Assembly: GCA_012295275.1 (NCBI GenBank)
Contig: CM022671.1
Location: forward strand, 10,857,237-10,921,236
Length of the DNA stretch: 64,000 nt
Direction of reading: 5' to 3'
From: Chrysomallon squamiferum
Taxonomy: Eukaryota; Mollusca; Gastropoda; Neomphalida; Peltospiridae
Shown here piece by piece: positions 27,490-38,558 of the stretch. The position numbers and the translations under genes were made by a program. Numbering within the stretch: position 1 is the first letter of the stretch; every line of letters begins with the position of its first letter. The notes under the pieces were generated by a model that saw only the letters and a list, made by a program, of their open reading frames with translations, ran no database searches and was not told the DNA's origin.

Positions 27490-29664
27490 GCCAAGTTCCT
27501 GTCTTCTGTTGTTATTGATAGCTATACTACCTTGTTCTTGTGTTCTGTTTTCATTGATAGCTATACTACCTTGTTCTTTTGTTCTGTTGTTATTGATAGC
27601 CATTCACCTTGTTCTTGTGTTCTGTTTTCATTGATAGCTATACTACCTTGTTCTTGTGTTCTGTTTTCATTGATAGCTATACTACCTTGTTCTTGTGTTC
27701 TGTTTTCATTGATAGCTATACTACCTTGTTCTTGTGTTCTGTTGTTATTGATAGCTATACTACCTTGTTCTTGTGTTCTGTTTTCATTGATAGCTATACT
27801 ACCTTGTTCTTGTGTTCTGTTTTCATTGATAGCTATACTACCTTGTTCTTGTGTTCTGTTGTTATTGATGGCTTTACAGCCGTGTTCCTATACCATCCTG
27901 ACTTCTCTTCTTATCGATTGGTATACTGCCGTGTTTCTGACTTCTGTTGTTATTGATCGCTATACTGCCGTGTTCCTGGATTCTGTTGTTATTGTTGACT
28001 ATACTGGCTTGTTCCTGACTTCTGTTGTTATTGGTGGCTATAAAGCCGTGTTCCTGACTTCTGTTGTTATTGGTGGCTACACTGCCGTGTTTCTGACTTC
28101 TGTTGTTATTGGTGGCTATACTGCCGTGTTTCTGACTTCTGTTGTTATTGTTGGCTATACTGTCATGTTCCTGGCTTTTGTTGTTAATGTTGACTATACT
28201 GCCGTGTTTCTGGATTCTGTTGTTATTGATGGCTACACTGCCGTGTTTCTGACTTCTGTTGTTATTGATGCCTATACTGCCGTGTTTCTGACTTCTGTTG
28301 TTATTGATGCCTATACTGCCGTGTTTCTGACTTCTGTTGTTATTGATGACTATACTGCCGTGTTTCTGGATTCTGTTGTTATTGATGGCTACACTGCCGT
28401 GTTCCTGACTTCTGTTGTTATTGATGCCTATACTGCCGTGTTTCTGACTTCTGTTGTTATTGATGACTATACTGCCGTGTTTCTGGATTCTGTTGTTATT
28501 GATGCCTATACTGCCGTGTTTCTGACTGCTGTTGTTATTGATGACTATACTGCCGTGTTTCTGGATTCTGTTGTTATTGATGGCTACACTGCCGTGTTTC
28601 TGACTTCTGTTGTTATTGATGACTATACTGCCGTGTTTCTGGCTTCTGTTGTTATTGATGGCTACACTGCCGTGTTTCTGACTTCTGTTGTTATTGATGA
28701 CTATACTGCCGTGTTTCTGGCTTCTGTTGTTATTGATGACTATACTGCCGTGTTTCTGGATTCTGTTGTTATTGATGACTATACTGCCGTGTTTCTGACT
28801 TCTGTTGTTATTGATGACTATACTGCCGTGTTTCTGACTTCTGTTGTTATTGATGACTATACTGCTGTGTTTCTGGATTCTGTTGTTATTGATGACTATA
28901 CTGCCGTGTTTCTGGCTTCTGTTGTTATTGATGGCTACACTGCCGTGTTTCTGACTTCTCTTGTTATTGATGACTATACTGCTGTGTTTCTGGATTCTGT
29001 TGTTATTGATGACTATACTGCCGTGTTTCTGGCTTCTGTTGTTATTGATGGCTACACTGCCGTGTTTCTGACTTCTGTTGTTATTGATGGCTACACTGCC
29101 GTGTTTCTGGATTCTGTTGTTATTGATGACTATACTGCCGTGTTTCTGGCATTTCTTTCGACTGATGGCTATACTGCCGTGTCGTTGGCTTCTGGTGTTA
29201 TTGTTGGCTATACGCCATGTTTCTCGCTTCTGTTTTCATTGATGAATACCGTGCTCTTGACTTCTGTTCTTATTCATGGCTCTACTACCGGGTCCTTCCC
29301 TTCTATTGTAATTGTTGGCTATACTGCCGTGATTCTGGATTCTGTTGTTATTGATGACTATACTGGCGTGTTTCTGGATTCTGTTGTTGTTGATGACTAT
29401 ACTGCCGTGTTTCTGACTTTTGTTCTTACTGATGAGTATACTGCCGTGTTTCTGTCGTTTGTTTCGATTGATATCTATATGGCCGTGTACCTCATGGCTT
29501 CTGTTGTTATTGTTGTATATACTCTCGTTTTCCTGGCTTCTGTTTTCTTTGATGGCTATACTTCCGTGTTCCTGGCTTGTGTTTCGGTTGATTGCTATAC
29601 TGCCCTGTTCCTGGCTTCTGTTGTCATTGATATCAGCCGTGTTCCTGGCTTCCGTTGTTGTTGA
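27490..29664 (+). repeat. Frame-constant 39-bp block with 710-codon open frame
   Basis: Here the units stay at exactly 39 bp, so a single open frame runs from 27532 to 29664 (710 codons), dominated by VVIDGYTAVFLTS-type units with G/D and T/A/D variation. Around 28.2-29.1 kb the units are very homogeneous and alternate GATGGCTACACT with GATGACTATACT. There is no signal peptide, no recognised domain, no obvious promoter and no splice-bounded context. The opposite strand is also open over long stretches of the array, as expected from unit length alone. Confidence 0.7.
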
Positions 29665-30240
29665 TGGCTATACAGCCGTGTTACCGGCTTTTGTTTCCAC
29701 TGATGGCTATACTGCCTTGTCTCTGGCTTTTACAGTTATTATTGGCTCCGCTGCCGTGTTCATGGCTTCTGTTTTCATTGATGGCTATACTGCCGTGTCC
29801 CTGGCTTATGTTGTTATTTTTCGCTATACTGTCTAGTACTTTATACTGACATTGTTATACACTGTCATGTTCAGGACGGTTATACATGGTGAAGTTCAGG
29901 ACGTCTTTTTCTACTGATGCCTATACCGCCGTGTTCCTCGCGTTGTTATCCACTGATGTGTATAATGCTTTTTTCCTTGTTTCTTTTTCCATTGATGGCT
30001 ATGCCGCCGTCTTTCTGGCTTCTTTTTCCATTGAAGTATACTGACGTGTTCCTGTATTTTGCTTCTATTGACGGCTATACTGCAGTGTTCCTGGATTCTG
30101 TTGTTATTGATGGGTATACTGCCATCTTCCTGGCTTCTTTTTCCATTGATGGCTATACTGTCGTCTTCTTGGCTTCTTTTTCCATTGGTGGCTATACTGC
30201 CGTCTTCCTGGCTTATTTTTCCATTGATGGCTATACTGCC

Positions 30241-31487
30241 GTGTTCGTGACTTCTGTTCTTATTGCAGGCTATACTGCCGTGACCCTGTCTTCGGTTGTT
30301 ATTGATGGCTATACTGCCGTGTTCCTGTCTTCTTTTGTTATTGATGACTATACTCCCATGCTCCTGTCTTCTTTTGTTATTGATGACTGTACTCCCATCT
30401 TCCTGTCTTCTTTTGTTATTGATGGCTATACTTCCGTGTTCCTGTCTTCTTTTATTATTGATGGCTATACTCCCATCTTCCTGTCTTCTTTTGTTATTGA
30501 TGACTGTACTCCCATCTTCCTGTCTTCTTTTGTTATTGATGGCTATACCTCCGTGTTCCCGGCTTGTGTTTCGGTTGATTGCTATCCTTCCATGTTCCTG
30601 TCTGCTGTTGTTATTGATGGCTATACTGCCGTATCCCTGGCTTCTGTTTTCGTTGATGGCTGCCATTTTCCTGTATTCTGTTGTGATTGATGGCTATACT
30701 CCGATGTTCCTGAATTCTGTTGTTACTGATGGCTATACTGCCCTCTTCCTGTCTTCTTTTTCCATTGATGGCTATACTACCGTGTTCCTTGCTTCTTTTT
30801 CCATTGATGGCTATACTGACGTGTTCCTGGCTTCTGCTTCAATTGATGGCCATACTACCGTGTTCCTGTCTTCTATTGTTTTTTTTGATGGTTATACTGC
30901 CGTGTTCTAGGTTTCTTTTTCCATTGACGGTTATATACCGTGTTCTTGGCTTCTTTTTCCATTAAAGGCTATACTACCGTGCTCCTGTCTTCTGTTGTTA
31001 TTGATGGCTATACTGCCGTGTTCCTGACTTCTGTTTCCTTTGATGGCTATACTATCGTGCTCCTGACTTCTGTTGTTAGTGATGGCTATAATGCCGTATT
31101 CCTGGCTTCTGTTTCCTTTGATGGCTATACTACCATGTTCCTGACTTCTGTTGTTATTGATTGCTATACCACGGTGTTCCTGGCTTCTGTTGTTATTGTT
31201 GGCTATGCTGCCATGTTCCTGGCTTTTGTTGTTATTGATGACTATACTTCGTGTTCCTGGCTTTTTGTTGTTATTAATGGCTATACTCCCATGTTCCTGT
31301 GTTCTGTTGTTATTGATGACTATACTGCAGTTTTTTCTGTCTTACCACTGATGGTTACGCTGCCATGTTCCAGGCTTCTTTTTTTCCATTGATGGCTATA
31401 TTGCCGTGTTTCCGGCTTTTTGCTTATATTGATGGCTATCCTGCCGAGTCCCTGGCTTCTGTTGTTATTGATGGCTATACTGCCGTG
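30241..31487 (+). repeat. About 1.25-kb tandem duplication, first copy
   Basis: Readings starting at 30720 and 30940 recur unchanged at 31969 and 32189, both displaced by 1,249 bp (32 units of 39 bp plus 1). The left part is displaced by 1,244-1,246 bp because of small indels (extra bases near 31510-31660). Confidence 0.9.
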
Positions 31488-32730
31488 TTCGTGACTTCTG
31501 TTCTTATTGCAGCAGCTATACTGCCGTGACCCTGTCTTCGGTTGTTATTGATGGCTATACTGCCGTGTTCCTGTCTTCTTTTGTTATTGATGACTATACT
31601 CCCATGCTCCTGTCTTCTTTTTGTTATTGATGACTGTACTCCCATCTTCCTGTCTTCTTTTTTGTTATTGATGGCTATACTTCCGTGTTCCTGTCTTCTT
31701 TTATTATTGATGGCTATACTCCCATCTTCCTGTCTTCTTTTGTTATTGATGACTGTACTCCCATCTTCCTGTCTTCTTTTGTTATTGATGGCTATACCTC
31801 CGTGTTCCCGGCTTGTGTTTCGGTTGATTGCTATCCTTCCATGTTCCTGTCTGCTGTTGTTATTGATGGCTATACTGCCGTATCCCTGGCTTCTGTTTTC
31901 GTTGATGGCTGCCATTTTCCTGTATTCTGTTGTGATTGATGGCTATACTCCGATGTTCCTGAATTCTGTTGTTACTGATGGCTATACTGCCCTCTTCCTG
32001 TCTTCTTTTTCCATTGATGGCTATACTACCGTGTTCCTTGCTTCTTTTTCCATTGATGGCTATACTGACGTGTTCCTGGCTTCTGCTTCAATTGATGGCC
32101 ATACTACCGTGTTCCTGTCTTCTATTGTTTTTTTTGATGGTTATACTGCCGTGTTCTAGGTTTCTTTTTCCATTGACGGTTATATACCGTGTTCTTGGCT
32201 TCTTTTTCCATTAAAGGCTATACTACCGTGCTCCTGTCTTCTGTTGTTATTGATGGCTATACTGCCGTGTTCCTGACTTCTGTTTCCTTTGATGGCTATA
32301 CTATCGTGCTCCTGACTTCTGTTGTTAGTGATGGCTATAATGCCGTATTCCTGGCTTCTGTTTCCTTTGATGGCTATACTACCATGTTCCTGACTTCTGT
32401 TGTTATTGATTGCTATACCACGGTGTTCCTGGCTTCTGTTGTTATTGTTGGCTATGCTGCCATGTTCCTGGCTTTTGTTGTTATTGATGACTATACTTCG
32501 TGTTCCTGGCTTTTGTTGTTATTAATGGCTATACTCCCATGTTCCTGTGTTCTGTTGTTATTGATGACTATACTGCAGTTTTTCTGTCTTACCACTGATG
32601 GTTACGCTGCCATGTTCCAGGCTTCTTTTTCCATTGATGGCTATATTGCCGTGTTTCCGGCTTTTTGCTTATATTGATGGCTATCCTGCCGAGTCCCTGG
32701 CTTCTGTTGTTATTGATGGCTATACTGCCT
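31488..32730 (+). repeat. About 1.25-kb tandem duplication, second copy
   Basis: Direct continuation of the first copy. Long identical stretches point to a recent event. Differences are mostly one- to three-base insertions within T-runs. Confidence 0.9.
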
Positions 32731-33115
32731 TGTTCTTAACTTCTGTTTCCGTTGGTGGCTATATTGCCGTTTTTCTGGATTCTGTTTCCACTCGTGGTTA
32801 CATTGCCACGTCTTGCTGACTTCTTTCTCCAGTGATACCTATACTGCTTTTTTCCTGGCTATACTGCCATGTCCCTCTCTTCTGTTGTTATTGATGACTA
32901 TACTGCCGTGTCCCTCTCTTCTGTTGTTATTGATGACTATACTTCCATGTTTCTGTCTTCTGTTGTTATTGATGGCTATACTCCCTTTCCCTGTCTTCTG
33001 TTTTCATTGAGGGCTGCCGTTTTCCTGTCTTCTGTTGTTATTGATGGCTATACTGCCGTGTTCCCGACTTGTTTTTCCATTGATGGCTATAGTGCCGTCT
33101 TTCTGTCTTCTGGTT

Positions 33116-33995
33116 GGAAATCCGTTGTTGTGATCTTGGCTGTTTCTGAAAGATAAATTAAAATAAATAAATAAAGCAAATAAGTTCAAGTTCAGTAACA
33201 GAGTGACGTAATAAAACTGTTTTACTGTTTTTTTATTTTTAGAGACACTAACAAAATATCTAAATCCTTGGCTTTATTAAAAAAAAAAAAAAAAAAATGT
33301 TGCTTGTTTTGAACCAATCAGGTCAGAAAGCTAAGGCAGTCATGTCTGTTTTAGTCGGGAAATCAATATTAAAGTCAAGAGTTCTTTTTTCAAACATAAA
33401 CAATCGGAACACGAAGTTTAACAAAAGTGTGACTGATGGAAACACTGCTTTCCAACGACTAGATTTCAATAGTATTCTTACTATATGTAAACTAATATTA
33501 GAACATTCAAAATATTTTTAAAGAAGGTTATTACGTTTTTCTTGTTTAAACAGTAAGTGTACTAAGAGATTTCACTGTATGTTGTCATGGTCGCGTTTTC
33601 GTCAAGTCGCCTGTCCTTTATTTAAAGCTGTATTGAGCCCACTGATCGTGAATTCGTCCATCCAGCATCAGGCTGGTAATGAATGGCTTTAACATTCTGG
33701 GCTTATAATCATTATCTTAATTTATTAGATATGAAATGATTCTTTATGCTATTCAATTTGTATTCAGGATTTTAGTTAATTAATTAATTGTAATGCTTTA
33801 TAAGATTTAGTATATACCCATACTGAAACAATCCTGAACAACAACCATCTAAGATGACTGACTAAATAAACTAACGTTAATTGTGTGCTAAACGAAAACT
33901 GTACAAGTCCGATGTGACCATTTCAACGATTTGTTTCTTTACAAATTGCGATATTTAATGTACCAACCTGAATATTATGCACTAACTATACTTTC

Positions 33996-34049
<54 letters not shown>

Positions 34050-34405
34050 TATAATTATAATTATAATTATAATAATCTTTTTTCTTTCTTATTTTTTTAA
34101 AAATTGTACTCACCAAATACTTGCAGTAAATATGTATTTTGAGCATAGACCCGTTTAAAACGATGGAAAAACCATTCCAGGTAAGATATAGTCTGACACT
34201 TCTCTTTTACGAAAGATTTTGGGTGAACTAATTACCAGTCGACAAGAAAGAGACAGAGAGAGGGAGAGAGAGAGAGAAAAAAAGGTAAATTAAATTTATT
34301 ATATAATTCATTGAAAACACTACTGCTGCTACTATTATTACTTATACTACTACTATTACTGCTGCTGCTACTACACCAGCAACAACAACTACTACTAGTG
34401 TTAAT

Positions 34406-34455
<50 letters not shown>

Positions 34456-34600
34456 TCATAATAATTATTATCATGACAACTAATATTAATTATATTTATA
34501 TTACTAGGACTATTTCTGTTACTACTGTTGTTGGTCATGTTCTTTTTGTTCTTTTTTATTGTTGTTATTATTGTAGCAGTAGTAGCATCATATCTGATAA
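33116..34600. other. Non-coding sequence with poly-A and (ATA)n/(ACT)n microsatellites
   Basis: Leaving the minisatellite, the sequence is unique and AT-rich. It holds an A-run at about 33280-33297, an (ATA)n tract at about 33990-34050, a GAGA tract near 34255-34276, and ACT/AAT repeats at 34320-34450. A 74-codon open frame at 33297-33521 has no recognisable features. Confidence 0.6.
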
Positions 34601-34841
34601 TAATTACAACGATGTTGAAAATGACAAATAAATGAATAAATCTTACAGTGTTGGACTTGAGCCGGTAGACGGGTTTATGCTCACTGGGAGAGTGGTGGTA
34701 GAAAATCCACTGGAATAACTTAACCTGGACAGTGGGGTGATTTTCTTCTCATGTTTGTGGAATATTCCACAAGACAGTTTAGAGTTCAAATCCCCCATAG
34801 CTGATCGAATAAAAATATTCAACTCAAGAAATAATATACCT

Positions 34842-35089
34842 GACGTTCAACGAAACGCTAAGTAAAATGTGTCTCAGTGACGTATGCTCTATTATGACGT
34901 AAAGCGATGCCGGTCTCCATCGTGCCATTCAACCTGAGCATGGTAAAGCCGGTATTATAAGACAGTAACCAGTCAGTGCCCCAAAATACAGAAATTTACC
35001 TTGTCACTGGAGGATAGATAAATATAAACAATGTCCTGAAATGTCTCTTTAAGTAGGGAGTTCGCTAAACCCAGATGACGTTCAGCGAA
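34842..35089. repeat. Pair of GACGTTCA(A/G)CGAA direct repeats
   Basis: GACGTTCAACGAA at 34842-34854 recurs as GACGTTCAGCGAA at 35077-35089. The right copy also sits in an imperfect palindrome (TTCGCT ... AGCGAA). The enclosed about 235 bp is more GC-rich than its surroundings. It may be a small non-autonomous element or a SINE fragment; I cannot assign it. Confidence 0.35.
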
Positions 35090-35870
35090 TTCTTTGGTTT
35101 TATCGATAATAGCTCATCATTTTCAATTCAAATTGTACATAATGAGCTTTAATATTATTTACAGAAATTAACAAAACTTTCTATTAAATGTCATTAAAAT
35201 ATATTACTGTAATTGTGTTATATTATTGTTATATTGTTTTAGATATATAAAACAAATAAAACAGTTAGGTAATCGATACGCGCGTTTCCATTTTTTTTTT
35301 TTTTTTTTTTTTGGTACTGCCTAGAACCTGTTAACTTCAACAAACGATTATGCCTTCAGCCCGTCCATACATATAAACCAATGAGCATTAATTTTGAAGG
35401 AAAATCTTGTCTGCATTACGTGATCATAGTGAAAACAACGTCAGTTATTTTTTACCTGTAATAGCTCGAAGAAAGAAGAACAAAATACATTTTCCGGGGA
35501 AAAAAATGTAAGTAAATTGATATCTCTATTCCTTTTATGTAAACAAATATCTTCTGAACAAGTATATATTAGTTCTAGATCGAAATAATGTAGGGCTAAA
35601 GTACTACTTGCAAAGTTTTAGAACCGATATATCGAACACACGGCGAACAAATATTAAAATGGCAGATTTGTCGTCTGCAAGAGTGAAAGCTTATATAATT
35701 CAGAAGACGATTAATTGCCATTGTGTAATCACTATCAGTTTACAAATACAAAATCTAATTTTGTATAATGTTATTTATTTTATATATTTATATATTTAAT
35801 CAAATTTTAGCGTTATTTGTGAAAATATTACCTCCCTTCAGTACAATAATGGAATGCTCCACTGCTCTTT

Positions 35871-35883
35871 CAAAATGGCGGAC
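35871..35883 (+). promoter_or_regulatory. YY1-like CAAAATGGCGGAC site, possible TATA-less promoter
   Basis: CAAAATGGCGG matches the YY1 consensus often found at transcription starts of TATA-less genes, where it overlaps the initiating ATG. The ATG opens only 15 codons (MADKFVPYLLGVLGG, then stop), or can splice at GTTAGT within the last codons. A weaker AAAATGGCAGA occurs near 35656. No downstream plus-strand exon is convincing, so the gene it would serve is unknown. Confidence 0.3.
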
Positions 35884-38317
35884 AAATTTGTTCCATATTT
35901 GTTAGGGGTGTTGGGTGGTTAGTTGCATTTGTACGTGTAGGGGCTAGTAACAATTCATTCGTCTATTGGATCCACATTGTTACACTATTTTTATTATTAA
36001 ATAAAATATATTTAGTATACATTATACTCTATACAATACAAAATTATTTGTTTTTATCAAATGGGGATAATTTATATTTAAATTTGTTTTCAAATGTTAC
36101 GGGAGCAATACATTATTTCAGTTGCCACCTGTTTCAAGATGTAACGTAAATACTGGCTCACTGTTTCTCAAGAATGAGGCATTTTAGCATCTTTGATTTG
36201 AAATAGCTCACAAATTACTTATCCAATTTACAATTGTTTCTTATGAAAGGATATAAAAATGATATTCAGTATGTCTGAAATTTTAAGTGAACGCCCACAA
36301 AACAAATATATAAATAAATAAAATAAAATAAATAATAAATAAATACAGAAAAGAAAATCAAAAACACAAAAACAAACAATAACAATAATAATAACCAGAC
36401 TTTTATTATTATTTTTTTAATGGACATTTTAATTAATGTTTGAACTGATTACTATTAATAAATATTCAGACACTGTAGTAGTTTAAAGTGTCACTGACAC
36501 TCCAGATCTTATTGACAAATGATCTTAGTAAAAATATAGACTTTATCGGATCTGCCAGTTAATTAAACTATTATTTATTATTTATTAATTAAACTGCAAC
36601 ACAACCACCAATAACAATAATATACTTGTTTAGCATCAATCCAATTTAGAGAATATTTATGGAATAGGCAAAAAGAATCAGTATTGAAAAAAAATGTCTC
36701 AAACCTAAATGATTTTGTGGGTTTACTTTAATCATAAGGTACTGTTAAAAATCAGTCGTGACAAACTGATACTGAAAGGTCTGACTGGTATTTATCAGAT
36801 TAAAATTCAGGCTTGAAGCTTTATTACTTTTTAAGTCTTTATTACTTGTTTTCACTACTGTTTAAAATTCAGTCTCAGAAATATATTATTTTGTTAATTT
36901 GATTTAATGAAAAGCTGTAAGATAAAATAAAAATAATAATTAAAAATCTTGAAAAGCTGTTATTGATGAGGATTGATACAGTATTTATATGAAAACAATC
37001 AAGATTAAAAAACAGTCCTGAAAATCTGTTCCTAATGAGACATGATATGTTATTAGTTTGATTACAAATCAAACATAATTTTTTTTTTTTTTTTTTTTTT
37101 ACATCTTATGATTTTAAACATCAATCTCAACTTTTATTTTTTATGATGGCTTCATTTATTTATTAGCATTGAATCGTTATGATTTTGTAATTGGATTTCA
37201 TTAAAGACTTTATTATATAAATCAATTATGAAACTTTATTTTTTAGATGTCATGATTTACTTTTTCTGGTCTACCATTATCTGTTGACTATGGAAGTTTA
37301 TCATTTTGTACTTGGTCATATCCATATGAGCAGAGTAACTCTCAATAAATGTTCCATGCAACTTGAATTCACCCATACAGACACCATTTTCTTTCTATCC
37401 ATATCATGTCCAGTTATTATGCATAAGACAGCTTTAGATCAAAATGCAGAAATAAGAAATGGTTTGTTAGTTAAGGCAGATCACTCAAAAGAAAATAAAG
37501 CTAATGAAATAACCAGAATAGGTTACAAAAATGCCAACAGAGTGGCCAATAAATGGGTTCTAAAACATCCTGAATCTATATTTTATGTTACAGAATATGA
37601 GTGCTTTCGTAAATTAGTAATATGGGCAATTCTGAACATATTTGTATTTTGGACATTATTTTGAGAAATATGAATCTGCAATTTAGATACAGATTATTTC
37701 TAAGGCACACATTCACCTTTTCACTATTGCAACACCATATGGGAGGGGCACAAAAAGTATGTTTTACCCATATGAAAAATTTCCCTTTTTGTTCTTTTAA
37801 TTACTTTCTTAAAATTCATAGTAGATTTACCACCAAACCATCAATTTTTTGTTTCTAATTTTATCTTGAGCCACTTCACACTAGTTTAGATTTTAGCATA
37901 AGTGAAGCCAACATGATTGTTCAATTCAATTTGCACAAAGTGCCACCAGAGGCTTAAACTATAACAGTTCTTTCTTTCAGTCCAAAACCCCATTCCAGTT
38001 TCCCATACTCTTGTCATTTTCACAATAAAACTGCCAAAAGTGATGAAAAATATGGTTTATTATTTTGTATCAAACTACAAAGAATACAAAAGAAATATAG
38101 AAAAATCTATACAAACCCACAAGAGGAGTTCCAAACTATCCTATAAACAGTATAATGTGACAATGGTTAGATGACAATAGCTATGGCAACATACTGGCAT
38201 ACTGTTAAAAAAATATTTAATTTGGTGTTATTATTGACTGTAATAATACTATAAATGTGCTTTTTCTGGAAGTTCCACAATCTGTAAATAAAAATAAAAT
38301 AAAATAAAATAAAAGTA
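35884..38317. other. Non-coding sequence between minisatellite flank and DNA2 3' end
   Basis: AT-rich sequence with AATA repeats near 36310-36350 and T-runs near 37079-37100. The only open frame of note is described separately at 37284-37664. No RNA gene was recognised. Confidence 0.5.
37284..37664 (+). CDS. Unassigned 126-codon open frame (doubtful)
   Basis: An open frame with fairly mixed amino-acid composition, including a charged middle part (LVKADHSKENKANEITR and YKNANRVANKWVLKHPE). That is less low-complexity than other non-genic frames here. No family is recognised. It begins in an AT-rich context without a clear promoter. It may be a relic of a mobile-element gene, a terminal exon of an unseen gene, or chance. 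It lies tail-to-tail with the DNA2 gene. Confidence 0.2.
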   Translation: MTMEVYHFVLGHIHMSRVTLNKCSMQLEFTHTDTIFFLSISCPVIMHKTALDQNAEIRNGLLVKADHSKENKANEITRIGYKNANRVANKWVLKHPESIFYVTEYECFRKLVIWAILNIFVFWTLF

Positions 38318-38323
38318 TTTATT
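38318..38323 (-). terminator. Likely DNA2 polyadenylation signal AATAAA
   Basis: TTTATT on the plus strand reads AATAAA on the minus strand about 236 nt past the DNA2 stop codon. On the transcript it is followed by a T-rich downstream tract (TTTTATTTTATTTTATTTT). Another AATAAA occurs further on (near 38054), so the true cleavage site is uncertain. Confidence 0.55.
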
Positions 38324-38558
38324 AATCTGCATTTTTCTGATGATTGTTATAAAACTGATTATATTATTATCATGATTACTGTCTTGAAACAATAATTGGT
38401 TAATATTAAAAAACAAACCTTAAGTATGAGGCATCTTTAAAAACAAGTTCTTTACATTATAGGTGAATGAATTGTTTTAATTTCCAAATAACATAAATTA
38501 ATAAAATATATTTATAATAATTCTAATATTTATCTGTTTAAGATAAATTAAAATATAA

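Larger units (their letters stand above)
17575..33115 (+). repeat. Giant minisatellite, 39-bp unit with higher-order structure
   Basis: About 15.5 kb is built almost entirely of a 39-bp unit, roughly 400 copies by length. The core is GATGGCTATACTGCCGTGTT followed by CCTGACTTCTGTTGTTATT. Because 39 is a multiple of three and the unit lacks stops in two plus frames, the array is littered with open frames. One plus frame repeats TSVVIDGYTAVFL, a second repeats LLLLMAILPCSCL, and the minus strand repeats SIAINNNRRQEHG. Frames change wherever units of other length or indels occur. There are no unique spacers, no splice-bounded exons and no conserved domain. I read it as non-coding tandem repeat DNA, although a repeat protein encoded by part of it cannot be excluded. 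Confidence 0.95.

Noticed and set aside
27532-29664. 710-codon open frame as a protein-coding gene
   Set aside because: It is fully explained by a stop-free 39-bp unit kept in register. It has no domain, promoter or splice context, and neighbouring blocks of the same array break frame. Kept as a finding, not called as CDS.
29911-30666. 251-codon minus-strand frame with SIAINNKRRQEHG repeats
   Set aside because: It is the reverse complement of the same minisatellite, so its openness follows from the unit and both strands cannot be informative.
17575-33115. CRISPR-like array
   Set aside because: Units are contiguous and diverge continuously, without unique spacers of constant length. The genome is eukaryotic.
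34230-34640. Isoleucine- or leucine-rich open frames
   Set aside because: They are translations of AAT/ACT/GAGA microsatellites.
34640-34810. tRNA gene or tRNA-derived SINE (GTTCAAATCCC box-B-like word near 34784)
   Set aside because: The box-A spacing and cloverleaf pairing could not be made to work by eye, so there is not enough support for a call.
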